Assembly: GCF_904846625.1 (NCBI RefSeq)
Contig: NZ_CAJHBL010000005.1
Coordinates: 1 to 64,000, forward strand
From: Psychrobacter sp. JCM 18900
GTDB lineage: Bacteria; Pseudomonadota; Gammaproteobacteria; Pseudomonadales; Moraxellaceae
Length of the DNA: 64,000 bases
Reading direction: 5' to 3'
Shown: positions 55,801 to 63,268 of the stretch, piece after piece
Layout: the number at the start of each line of letters is the position of its first letter
How positions within the stretch are numbered: position 1 is the stretch's first letter
Position numbers and translations under genes: made by a program
The notes under the pieces: model-generated
What the model was told of the DNA's origin: nothing
Database searches by the model: none
Seen by the model: the letters and a program-made list of their open reading frames with translations, nothing else

Positions 55801-57551
55801 CTAATCTCTGTATTACGATGATTCTGTAGCAGCATCAATTGACGTGAGACTTCAAGGTGATTTAGCATGCCGCGCTGATACAGACGAATCAGTCCTGACT
55901 GGACAATGTCTGACTGATTGCAGTCTAATGCCATCAAATCTGCTTGAGGACTGTTTTCTGGCAATAGTGTCTCAAGGGACGCCAATGCTTGCTTGCGAAT
56001 ATTCGCAAAACTGTGTGACAACGCGTCTCTTAAAATAGGTAAGATACGGCGCTGGTTGGTAGCATCCCTCATCGCAACCTTTAGGTAACCTTGTAACGCA
56101 GAAGCCACCACTTCTTCGTAGTAACGGTTTTTAAAGGCTTCTTCTAAATAATGCAGCGGGCGCTTCGCCGTACTTGCGCGATCGGCCAAGGCATGAAAAG
56201 CAGCAAGACGTACTTTTGCACTGTGCGCCGAGCATAGTTGCTGTTCTAAAACCTGTGCAGTTTTATCAAGGTTAGTAGTAGCAACCCACTGTACCAATTG
56301 CAATGCTTGGTTGGCCGTGAGCGTGTCGCTATCAGTAAGTAATTTTTTAACCAGCTCTAACGTTTGGTTATCTGCTTGTGCCTGTAGCAGCGCCAAGCCT
56401 TCTTTAAACGACACATCGTTATTGTTTGACGTATCTGTCAGTAATTGGCCGATTCTTTGATAGCCATCTTTGATGATATAAGTGACTGGCAGCAGCTTGC
56501 TATTTTTTGCCGTACTATTTTGTGAGGTGCTATTCTGTGACGTACTTTGAGTATGGTCAATAGGTATGAAACGTAAGCTCTGATCGGCACTGACTACGAT
56601 GAGCGCTGGTTGTTCAGCGTAAGAAGATAAGACAATCTGTCGAGCTTTGGTCAGATCCTCTTTACAGCTGTTTGGTTGACCTTTATCAAATGCCCATGAT
56701 TTGACGCTCTTGTCATCTGCTGCGGTAAACAACCGAGTGTCTGAGACACAAAGCGCCGTGATCATTTCACTGTGTTGGCTAGACTTGGCTCTATCAACAG
56801 GATGCAGATCGCCTTGGACATGAGTACGGTATAAGCCCTTATCTGCGCCTGCTGAGAAGAAGTACTGACCGACTGGCTCAAAACAAATCGCGTTTACTTT
56901 ACCTTGGTGGAGCTGTTTGCGGCTACTTAGAGTGAGCTGAGCTTTATCTGATACCCATTGATAGCTACTAACATCTCCCGTTTTATCTGCCACGACTAAC
57001 CACGAGCCATCGTTTGAGGTTGCTAGCGCTGTTAATGCAGACTCCTTACTTGATGCTGCTATAGAAGACGAATAAGGCTCAATAATGATAGGACTGCTGG
57101 CTTGGCTGTCTTGATAAGGCCATACCACGATATGTTTTGGATATAAAATAGCCAGTGCATCTTGTAGTGGTGCCATTGCTACGGCACAGCCTATATCATT
57201 GTTATTATTTTTAGGTGCATCGAGTAAGGATTGCGCACTGGTCTTCTTAACTTTCTTGGCTTGCCAATCCGTTTGATAAAGATGACCATCGTCACCAATC
57301 ATTATCACCGTACTGTCATCTATTTTGGTGATGGCTTGCATCGCACAAGGCAGCGCTGTTGTCGATAAGCTAAATTGCTCACCTTGTTGGTCAAGGACGT
57401 ATAAGACCGTAGTGGATGCTTGCTGCTGGCGAGTAATAAAAAGACTGCGCCCATCTTGCTTGGTTGTCTTTTGAGTTGCCACTTGGGTGCTGTTGGACTT
57501 ACTGACTAGGCCAATAATTTGACCCCAATAGGGGAGTGTTATTGTTTTCAT
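49893..57551 (-). CDS. Giant WD40-like/HEAT-repeat protein (2552 aa) of the retron operon
   Basis: Residues about 1-350 form a WD40-like propeller: repeated blades such as ALATSNDGSWLVVADKTGDVSSY, KVNAICFEPVGQYFFSAGADKGLY and MITALCVSDTRLFTAADDKSVKSW. From about 370 to the end runs a very long HEAT/ARM superhelix with repeats such as SHSFANIRKQALASLETLLP, SHEDSAIIRAGVATALGHLN, DKDAGVRQVAMQAYGKLAD and NKDADVQFAAAEGLAKCGH, spaced 30-45 residues. Ser/Asn/Asp-rich linkers interrupt it. No enzymatic motif was seen, which suggests a scaffold or sensor. It overlaps the SWIM gene by 4 nt and follows the BRCT-HEAT gene after 86 bp. It is by far the largest protein in the window. Confidence 0.85.
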   Translation of the reverse strand: MKTITLPYWGQIIGLVSKSNSTQVATQKTTKQDGRSLFITRQQQASTTVLYVLDQQGEQFSLSTTALPCAMQAITKIDDSTVIMIGDDGHLYQTDWQAKKVKKTSAQSLLDAPKNNNNDIGCAVAMAPLQDALAILYPKHIVVWPYQDSQASSPIIIEPYSSSIAASSKESALTALATSNDGSWLVVADKTGDVSSYQWVSDKAQLTLSSRKQLHQGKVNAICFEPVGQYFFSAGADKGLYRTHVQGDLHPVDRAKSSQHSEMITALCVSDTRLFTAADDKSVKSWAFDKGQPNSCKEDLTKARQIVLSSYAEQPALIVVSADQSLRFIPIDHTQSTSQNSTSQNSTAKNSKLLPVTYIIKDGYQRIGQLLTDTSNNNDVSFKEGLALLQAQADNQTLELVKKLLTDSDTLTANQALQLVQWVATTNLDKTAQVLEQQLCSAHSAKVRLAAFHALADRASTAKRPLHYLEEAFKNRYYEEVVASALQGYLKVAMRDATNQRRILPILRDALSHSFANIRKQALASLETLLPENSPQADLMALDCNQSDIVQSGLIRLYQRGMLNHLEVSRQLMLLQNHRNTEIRQTAFYVSLLSQPKLIEALKQQGDTQTLRTLSDFDDFRLLRGTLLDNASSTAANNNVKQSDEAIRLTLSTQDFISQADSTQASKSKAKKAKSKKPAAESINLSNDTLEPLLQSLSNSHEDISFRAAYALACLQDKRAFGTLISLMSHEDSAIIRAGVATALGHLNIEDAKAVLPTLLDDKDAGVRQVAMQAYGKLADNALSWAATGFASKHQDIHEQSLALFLKHVAADSSNSGNSSDKSAQMSSEMTDILLQALNNPFTSIRLEVVKVLLNRQFKQSSDNISKNVSDDISDSTIVDIIKLLQQSLFEDVHQVAIEEWQRLLLAMNSKHKTNKTNNTEETSHQKTNQAVLTLFFADTFTAIRKQAFDIALKQSKHLGFADVMLNALASPYADTKQLALTTVQAKANTTQLTQLMPALVAMFADDSIELRKQALTVALALTDLQLTILANKNGTDDQPNQHEALITAALNSPYPDIQLTVAQLLASQSRLYADEEQAQRSDEQAYQVFKHYLELPMPSQGKKSDSYTQWHSHVSQALSGLSKLAYPSKHDALGWYAKYLHHPDADFKPLAPKMTQIVSLEDIDLLVKWQKDERDIINQSASLCLAILGDARGQYFLTHNMRDNTDNLSTLVAPMTPTHWLQAQHGLGITHARQLQPLFESESYTVAARLLLIFNDLQNGWQAAKTDASNIDRPNRLIEALSFADNDTAVVYANILARYPNDVQHPNNQQALSSAWQYLSDYLSRQLSSVLSSHSEVITMMMDAMPNTADKGGVKGQSNNKASIRASILTTVSTENLQQLTNLSRHQQPLVRAQTISVICHLSELLAHDYYDDEDDVFETLQKWQRSLQALLSAHPVTATVNMAGDSSPTDKQDSSEVHYPYQSLAFGAWIGVIRAGDDYYANSSTTDQAIRGLMWLATQSSAFDTNNDEDWRDSTSRVLLPLLNHSSFDTRELAWACLYKLNMPAKKLADYAMSTPYRDMVKRGLDLLLDTVNNNAVQQQSKASDTATVSSSADQQLIDLLKTNNHTLAEETYQLLKDRLGHLPASLLGLQTYCQSLLPQIVAEWKQVIVTPFANSQSPSVQRQDKLTFLLHAVKSDDWNAKYQALSQLVEFHDVLFADSTLFDDLFDFAEDAQSSNERYRSWQLLVDALTSYQFINKNTLEGHLKSSFDTATAEQVANEAHLRLLALLDDPHINKPKQFIYWDIADLRNTNLVAPLLQRLESLFEHTPQKNKEERKYLFDTLVKISGYDQNIEDYLEEREDTRWLQRQHPRDSQVLLSLFTTLMNHSDYALAAQLLPSLAWVQSGDSDLSSRIDTALALAYEQMPANHTFKLVEALAYRAKRRHGSIASLQNALRNKDADVQFAAAEGLAKCGHADGVNILMATIDYNPDAEFRSCSVLAIGELLGSNNNQNADSPNASSPADNADKNLQVHTLYKAYDKLIKLAEDDEHYLQDVASEALGRLAQGGDFEHSPHIFELLKSHLSDPAVHFTNPAIVHWLNGLRWLNTTPAWEQIRSYIRTHIDKAIFFRPQRHAVWLLQMNNNDANKALILDILKQNNLDRDVLMVAYTAAQKTWGSLASQVYPYDWAAIQSHNDNFIEETERLSLKRIIDNSSINELAAFITQHGAHLPADNLMALQNAIMAKQDMPKSQLTALISSSNTLTQHIGLCYLTQYPTNYIDKEMVATLQQRFDTASEQWHTLIDTISRSPTTISNSQWISMVEQVGGTIRQLVWLIMRHVSITTAKGTVDKAATKQIAAMLDWLNDSRQPLTITSVPLLSTTVSDWWQQALLALLARPVAEDKMLSSIVPTLSSISTTVPSPLTYDNRTLLSTLLTRIEQSDTSTQKSIITVVKNALKHKGSSTEIPINQQLLQWIRAKDADALYHCANNDNMELTVRIRAIEALGQLHDPNIEQWLTTLMAHENSDIQKLAYKVLRRWQRAMIRAQQKRPLAYSQKSNQKSNQGEGDSQ

Positions 57552-57637
57552 GGTGTTATCTCAGTTGAGGTGACGTCATATTTTTTTAAGTAGCTATTTA
57601 TCTATATCTGTTTGCCAAAGCCGTTAAGCCGATGCCA

Positions 57638-60600
57638 CTAAGCCGATGCCACTGGCTGCAGATTTTTAGATAGCTCAGGATAGCGATGCAATAACCGTGT
57701 GACGGCAACCAAACACGCATGACGCTCCATCTTGCCTGCCGAGTGCGTAAAGGTGAACAGTGTGGGCATAATGAGCGCCGCAAAGGTACTGTCAGCTAAT
57801 GCCACATCACGAAAGGTCTCAATCAACGCCAATTTAGCACGACTCGCAGATATAGGTTTTAGCGTGATATTGCTATTTGACTCAGTTTGCTCCGATAAGG
57901 TTTTATCTGAGTAGCGTTGTTGCTTATGCTTACTGCTGTCACTAGTACTGGACTCTTGCGAACCGACTAGACGGCCAGGTGGTAGCTCAAAGAGACCACG
58001 GCGTAGCAACATCAATAATTGGTCGACTTCTGCAGGCAAGCTTGCCAAACGTTTATCTGACTTCTCTGCTATGACTGGTTGAGCGCAGCTGTCTTTATCT
58101 TTACTATCGCTACTGGCTGGTTGCCAGTTTGGAGACACGTGATGCGCCTTGTAGTGTTTCCATAGCATGGTCACGGCGGCATAACGTACTTCACGGTCTG
58201 TGCTTTGGGTCAATCGATATAGAGACTGCACATCTTGGAAATTGGCATGACGCTGTAGCAAGGTGATACCGATTTGGCGAGCGACTCGCGCTTTGCTTTC
58301 AATCAAAGCATTCAACATGCTAGCATTCAATTGTGCTGACTGAACGTGGTAACGTCGATTGGCAACAGATGGCTTGTCCAATAGCGCACGCTTTAACAGT
58401 TGAGTGATATCCGTATAGGGGGATTCTGCCATCATCAGCCATAGGGCTGGCGTTGGTTGCCACGTCGCCATCTCATACTCACTCAGTAATAAGCCAAATT
58501 CTCGCAGCTGGCTGTTACGGTGTTGCAGTAAAGGAATGACGCGCTCCGCATCAAAGAATGAAGAAGGGATAATCGCATCGGGATCGACTGGTCTGTCTGT
58601 CAGTGCCATACAGATCTGTTCATGATGATGACTGAGGTAGCTGATCGCAAGCTCGCTGATAGGTGCAGTAGCGTCATCTGTTGCCATATGCCACAGTGCA
58701 TTGGCACCTGCAAAAGTATCGTCTTCAGACACCTCTCTCGATTGACCACTCAGCATCTGCAAAAAGGCAGTTTCGGAAATAATCTTTAGGGCAGCACCAT
58801 CGGCGATTAAGCTCTCGGCTTTAACTTGCTTGCTACCTTTACGGCCATTACCGTATAACGGTGAACCATCATCACCGATGACTAAGTAATCTAACTTGCC
58901 ATTAACAGCACCACTGATGGCACCATTAGCCGCTTTCACAACTTTTTCGGCCTCGCCACGAGTCATGCTTTGCATCTTGCCCGTGAATAAATAGCGTTGG
59001 CCAGTTAAATCTACTTCAGTAGTAGCATCGCTATTCGAGTCTTTATCGTCAGTGCCATTACTGGAAGCGTTGTCAGTAGAGTCGCCTTCATTACTGTCAA
59101 GATATGCGATAAAGTCAGCAGGCAAAAACCCTTTGTTAATGCGATCAATCGCAAATTCACGATAGAGTGCTTGTTCGCTATGCGCAAGATTCATAAGCCA
59201 GTCGAAACCTAAATCTATCGGTGCAAACCGACGCACATCAGATAGCCAACTCCTCACGTTTTCTGCTAAGTACTCATCAAAGGCCAAGTGCTTTTGCCAG
59301 TTTTTAATAGGAGTGTCAGCAGATTTTAGTTGTTCAACATATTCACTCACTTGCCAATCAGGCTCATAGGCAAGTGCATGCCAATAGCTCATATCAAGCG
59401 TTGCTGCTGACAGTACATCTTCATCAAACCAATCGGTAATAGTGGATTGCGACAGTGGATGTAATAGCAGCATTTGCCACACGGCAGCATTTACTTGGCT
59501 CAAATCCAAACGTCTGAGCTGGTCCAACGCAAAGTCCATGCAGTCGCTGTCGTTATTAGCAGCGAAGTCCTGTTGCTCTGGTATATCTAACTGCTGGGCA
59601 ACGCGAATAAAGTATTCAGTCCCTAGCTCTTTGGCACTATAAAGCTCAGGCAGTTTTTTTATCGCAAATTTTACGCTGTGTGTTCTTCCGCTAGTCAATC
59701 GTTCAAAAAACCACTCAGGGGTTAAATCGCGCCTTGTAAAGTGTTTGCTAAGTTGCTTGCTCGCGGTTTGATAGTGATGCTCTGTGTCTAATAGCTGCCC
59801 CCAACCGTTGACACCGATATCAGAAACAGGATCACGACTCAAGATATTGTTGATGGCAAATGCTCTAACAGGCTCATAATCTGACATGGCCAGTAGCATT
59901 AGCTCAGTGAGTGATAAGTCCTGAGCGTAGCTTTTGGCATAGCCAATCGCATACTGATAGGCGGCAGGATAGTGTGAATGGAGTAGTTGTAGCACCACTT
60001 GATGCAAGCCCAATGTTTGAAATTTAGACTTTTCAAAATGCGGTGAATTTTCTAATAGCCAAACAATCATCTCATCACGTGCTTTGCTATGCGCTTGTCC
60101 GGCAGATAAATATTGTAGCGTCGCACCACTCACATCACGTAATTGGGTCTTAAAGTCGTGTTTTAGGCTATCGGTTGCGAACTGTCTGACAGCCTCATTT
60201 TTGGCGATAGCCAATAGCTGGATAAGTGGTTCAGGGTCTCGTTGCCACGCCTCAGCGAAAGCGCGACCTTTGGCATCAAAGAGCTTTCGAGGTGAGCGAC
60301 TGCTGAATCGATTGACGCCATAATCAAGACTGTTATGGAAACAGATATGATTGAGCACCCAGCTGTTCGTTTGTTCAAGGCTGCCTGCCGTCATGGTTTC
60401 GTCATAGCTGGCGAGTACAGAAACGGCGGCATCAATGTAGCCAATTGGCATTTGCTGTCCTAGCTGGCGCAAATAACGCCATGCTCTAAGGCTCATATAG
60501 GTTTTAGTAGCTAGGCTGACCGCAGCGTTGGCGGTTTGATTGAAACGCTGTAAATCAATCTGGGCAGCTATTTGTCCAAAAACCTCATAATCTTGAGAAA

Positions 60601-61006
60601 ATTCAGCTTGCTTATAAATACGCTTTAAACCCTTCCACACACCGTAGCTGACTGGCAAAGCTGTAATGGCTTGTTTTAAAATAGTTCTAGAATACGCGCT
60701 GCCATCTTCCCACAGTGCGGTCAGTATTATGTGAATTTTGTAGCGATCTGGGAGAGGGTAAACGCCTTCGTCTGCTTCCAGTTTGGCAATCATTGCCACG
60801 CGCTCTGCAAACTGTACTTCGGGGTGTTGCTCCCGAAATTGATGACTAAATATCTTATCTAAAAACCGATCAAAAGTAAGCTCATGCTCAGGTATGGGCG
60901 TCTCGGGAAACGCATCAGCTTGAGTTGCCAATGTACATAATTTATCGACCAAACTTGGATCTTGGGCTTGCCAAGCTTGCTGAATTTGTGAAAATGACAG
61001 ACTCAT
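57638..61006 (-). CDS. HEAT-like protein with internal BRCT domain, first gene of retron operon
   Basis: A 1122-aa, mostly alpha-helical protein. Residues about 1-630 and 760-1122 contain degenerate HEAT-like helices (for example NEAVRQFATDSLKHDF, SDYEPVRAFAINNIL, STDREVRYAAVTMLWKHY). Near residues 660-750 there is a BRCT domain: GQRYLFTGKMQSMTRGEAEKVVKAANG...LDYLVIGDDG...KGSKQVKAESLIADGAALKIISETAFLQML, close to the BRCT domain of bacterial DNA ligases. An Asp/Ser/Asn-rich linker precedes it. BRCT domains in this setting may bind nicked or end DNA, or phosphopeptides. The ATG at 61006 has an aagg site 9 nt away. The gene is divergent from the msr-msd RNA and heads the four-gene operon. Confidence 0.85.
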   Translation of the reverse strand: MSLSFSQIQQAWQAQDPSLVDKLCTLATQADAFPETPIPEHELTFDRFLDKIFSHQFREQHPEVQFAERVAMIAKLEADEGVYPLPDRYKIHIILTALWEDGSAYSRTILKQAITALPVSYGVWKGLKRIYKQAEFSQDYEVFGQIAAQIDLQRFNQTANAAVSLATKTYMSLRAWRYLRQLGQQMPIGYIDAAVSVLASYDETMTAGSLEQTNSWVLNHICFHNSLDYGVNRFSSRSPRKLFDAKGRAFAEAWQRDPEPLIQLLAIAKNEAVRQFATDSLKHDFKTQLRDVSGATLQYLSAGQAHSKARDEMIVWLLENSPHFEKSKFQTLGLHQVVLQLLHSHYPAAYQYAIGYAKSYAQDLSLTELMLLAMSDYEPVRAFAINNILSRDPVSDIGVNGWGQLLDTEHHYQTASKQLSKHFTRRDLTPEWFFERLTSGRTHSVKFAIKKLPELYSAKELGTEYFIRVAQQLDIPEQQDFAANNDSDCMDFALDQLRRLDLSQVNAAVWQMLLLHPLSQSTITDWFDEDVLSAATLDMSYWHALAYEPDWQVSEYVEQLKSADTPIKNWQKHLAFDEYLAENVRSWLSDVRRFAPIDLGFDWLMNLAHSEQALYREFAIDRINKGFLPADFIAYLDSNEGDSTDNASSNGTDDKDSNSDATTEVDLTGQRYLFTGKMQSMTRGEAEKVVKAANGAISGAVNGKLDYLVIGDDGSPLYGNGRKGSKQVKAESLIADGAALKIISETAFLQMLSGQSREVSEDDTFAGANALWHMATDDATAPISELAISYLSHHHEQICMALTDRPVDPDAIIPSSFFDAERVIPLLQHRNSQLREFGLLLSEYEMATWQPTPALWLMMAESPYTDITQLLKRALLDKPSVANRRYHVQSAQLNASMLNALIESKARVARQIGITLLQRHANFQDVQSLYRLTQSTDREVRYAAVTMLWKHYKAHHVSPNWQPASSDSKDKDSCAQPVIAEKSDKRLASLPAEVDQLLMLLRRGLFELPPGRLVGSQESSTSDSSKHKQQRYSDKTLSEQTESNSNITLKPISASRAKLALIETFRDVALADSTFAALIMPTLFTFTHSAGKMERHACLVAVTRLLHRYPELSKNLQPVASA

Positions 61007-61191
61007 AGCAATTTGCCTTAATTTTTATTTTTTCAGTGCGCGTAATTTTGTAGCACCATAAAAGCGCGTTTCACAGAAAATATCAAGGACTTTTGTAAGG
61101 AAATATATGGGCTGCGACATATAGCGTCGCGCATAATTTTATTTGCAATTATATATTGACAATAACAACTATTATGAGGCAAACTTAACGA

Positions 61192-61435
61192 GTTGTGAGA
61201 TTTAGCGTTTCACCGTTTACGGTGAGGGGCGACGTTGCGTCGTCCACGAGTCAAGCCATTACATTTTACCCAAGGAAGACTGTTTCAGTCCTGCTAATAC
61301 CTAGATAAAGGCCCTAGTGTCATTAGCTCGCTGGCGCAATCACGCAATCGTGATTGAGCTAATGCACTAGGGCCTTTATCTAGGTGCAGTCCAGTGAGTC
61401 TTCCATGTACCAGGTCATGAGGTAGATTACACAAC
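61192..61435 (+). ncRNA. Retron msr-msd RNA (predicted)
   Basis: The a1 segment (61192-61204) pairs with a2 (61423-61435) over 12 of 13 positions, with two G-U pairs and one A-A mismatch. Directly after a1 is TTAGC (61202-61206), the usual context of the branching guanosine (G61205). Two msr hairpins follow: caccg/cggtg (61211-61224) and ggcgacg/cgtcgtc (61228-61244). The msd is a long hairpin: outer 8-bp stem 61274-61281 / 61397-61404, then a perfect 21-bp stem 61299-61319 / 61365-61385, 9 more pairs (61321-61329 / 61356-61364), and an apical 7-bp hairpin. A terminator follows on the same strand. This geometry matches known retron RNAs. The orientation is opposite to the RT operon. Confidence 0.85.
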
Positions 61436-61480
61436 AATTGAGTGTGACATCATTATGATGGCATTCAAGGCCTTTAAAGC

Positions 61481-61526
61481 AAAACCGGATTAGGGCTGTT
61501 TATTCAGCGCTATTCCGGTTTTTTAT
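61481..61526 (+). terminator. Terminator of the msr-msd transcript
   Basis: aaaaccgga (61481-61489) pairs with tccggtttt (61514-61522), with inner partial pairing, then a T run. It is on the same strand as the predicted ncRNA and 46 nt after a2, supporting plus-strand transcription. Confidence 0.85.
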
Positions 61527-61550
61527 TGCCTGATTATTAGTTGATAATAA

Positions 61551-61582
61551 AAAAGCCCTTTGTCTATCACAAAGGGCTTTTT
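61551..61582 (-). terminator. Terminator of the Anbu operon (bidirectional)
   Basis: Perfect 13-bp stem 61551-61563 / 61569-61581 with a 5-nt loop and A/T-rich flanks on both sides. It lies 32 nt after the Anbu stop codon. Confidence 0.9.
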
Positions 61583-61613
61583 AGTACAAAAATATGATTT
61601 TATACGGAACTAT

Positions 61614-62354
61614 TTATCCCCAATAACCATCAGGACATTTAGGCAATTCAACCAAAGTGCGACGTAACGCATCTGACCATTGATGACGAATCGTATTAAA
61701 GTACTCGTCACGCTCATCAATACGTCGGCCGTTTGGCAGAGCTAGGCTGTCATTGTCATAAAGTACAAAATCTATCGGCATACCGACTGATAGATTTGAG
61801 TGAATCGTGGAATCAAATGACAGCATCAGCGCACGTGCCGCGTGTCTTACATCTGTGTTATAGCTGACAGAACGATCCAAAATAGGTTTTCCGTATTTGC
61901 TTTCGCCCAACTGAAAGAAGGGCGTATCTTCAGTGGCTTTGATGCAATTGCCTTCAGGATAAATCAGGTATAGCTCAGGTGGCTGTCCTTTGATTTGACC
62001 ACCAAGCATAAACGAGCTAGTAAATGCACCATCGCGACTAGAGTTAGCGACTGCTTTTGCATGATTCATCTTTTCACGCATACATTCGCCAACCATTTGC
62101 GCCGCATCAAACAATGTCGCTACTGTATTGAGATTACTCTCAGCACGCTGGTCAATGTCGCTTTGTAGTTTATTGAACACTGCCTGCGATGTCGCTAAGC
62201 TGCCAGCTGTCTGTAGCACCATAAAGCGCTCGCCCTCAACGCCGTATTGATACAACTTTCTGAATGTCGATATGTGATCAACACCGGCATTGGTGCGCGT
62301 GTCACTGGCAAAGACCATACCGTCTTTTAGACGAATGGCAGCACAATAAGTCAT
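61614..62354 (-). CDS. Anbu proteasome-like peptidase
   Basis: A 246-aa protein of the Anbu (ancestral beta subunit/HslV-like) family of Ntn hydrolases. MTYCAAIRLKDGMVFASDTRTNAGVDHIS gives the N-terminal nucleophile (T2 after Met removal) and the SDTRTN stretch. Further family parts are ERFMVLQTAGSLATSQAVF and SFMLGGQIKG. Anbu forms proteasome-like ring or spiral assemblies; its substrate is unclear. The ATG at 62354 has an aaggg site and gives the exact family N-terminus, so the frame up to 62393 is rejected. It is the last gene of the conserved operon with the two genes upstream. Confidence 0.94.
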   Translation of the reverse strand: MTYCAAIRLKDGMVFASDTRTNAGVDHISTFRKLYQYGVEGERFMVLQTAGSLATSQAVFNKLQSDIDQRAESNLNTVATLFDAAQMVGECMREKMNHAKAVANSSRDGAFTSSFMLGGQIKGQPPELYLIYPEGNCIKATEDTPFFQLGESKYGKPILDRSVSYNTDVRHAARALMLSFDSTIHSNLSVGMPIDFVLYDNDSLALPNGRRIDERDEYFNTIRHQWSDALRRTLVELPKCPDGYWG

Positions 62355-62396
62355 AAAATACCCTTGATGAATAAACGTAATAAAAAATAGCAAACG

Positions 62397-63182
62397 CTAT
62401 GATAGCTTTTTGACTAATACCAAACTGTAAAGATTTTCGTAACCGCCGCCCATACGCACGCCGCGAACAGGCGCTGTATCTAGATAGTCTCGCCCAATAG
62501 CCACATACACATGTGAGCTTGGGGTAAATGCTTGATTTGAGATATCAAAAGTATACCAGTAACCATCCAGCCAAACCTCAGCCCATGCGTGACTGGCCAT
62601 GTGATTTTCGGTATCGTCATACAGATAACCGGATACATAACGCGCTGGAATCTGTTGATCGCGCAAGATACCTAAAAATACATGCGTATGGTCTTGGCAC
62701 ACACCGGCACTTGTCGCAAACGCCTCAGCAGCGGTCGTACCCACATGCGTGACGTCTTTAACAAAAGGCATCTTCATAATAAGGGCATTCGCCATTGCCT
62801 TTAAGCTGTCATGAGTAGGGGTTTTCAGATATGGCGCTGCAAATTCTCGCATTTCTTGTGAGCATTTGGTTAACGGGGTTTGTACGGTAAATAGCAGGTA
62901 GGGGACATGATCCATATCCTCTAGTCGTTCGGTTTCGGTGTTGATCTCAACGATACCCGACGCCTGCATTTGTAAGTTGTTATGTGCCTCGTTACGACTG
63001 AGTGTGAGCCATGCATTACCAAAGCCGTCCTTTTGATTAGTCGCCACTTTAGGGAGCATCACATCCCATTTATGAATGGTTTGGTGTGGCATTTGCATAG
63101 GGGTCATGCGTATATACTGTACACTGCGCTGCGCCAGCTCATCGTAATAATAGTTGGTTTGGTGACTGATTTGAAGTTTCAT
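62397..63182 (-). CDS. Transglutaminase-like cysteine protease family protein (Anbu operon)
   Basis: A 261-aa protein. The N-terminal beta domain (MKLQISHQTNYYYDELAQRSVQYIRMTP) is typical of this bacterial family. The catalytic triad of the transglutaminase core is visible: Cys in SAGVCQDHTHVF, His in MASHAWAEVW and Asp in YTFDISN. It is one of the standard companions of Anbu, with alpha-E and circularly permuted ATP-grasp proteins. It lies 42 bp before Anbu and has a good aaggaa site. Confidence 0.93.
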   Translation of the reverse strand: MKLQISHQTNYYYDELAQRSVQYIRMTPMQMPHQTIHKWDVMLPKVATNQKDGFGNAWLTLSRNEAHNNLQMQASGIVEINTETERLEDMDHVPYLLFTVQTPLTKCSQEMREFAAPYLKTPTHDSLKAMANALIMKMPFVKDVTHVGTTAAEAFATSAGVCQDHTHVFLGILRDQQIPARYVSGYLYDDTENHMASHAWAEVWLDGYWYTFDISNQAFTPSSHVYVAIGRDYLDTAPVRGVRMGGGYENLYSLVLVKKLS

Positions 63183-63268
63183 GGCATTTTCCTTATAGCA
63201 TCTTTCTATTTTCTGTTTATTCCATATGTCTCATGAGCCATTGTTATTGGTTTTTGGCTAGACACCTT

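Noticed and set aside
61156..61161. Consensus -35 box (ttgaca) before the msr-msd RNA
   Set aside because: No acceptable -10 box lies 15-19 bp downstream, so the promoter of the RNA could not be assigned.
61192..61435. msr-msd RNA on the minus strand
   Set aside because: The minus strand has no AGC priming site after a pairing arm and no msr hairpins at the correct end, and the nearby terminator reads on the plus strand.
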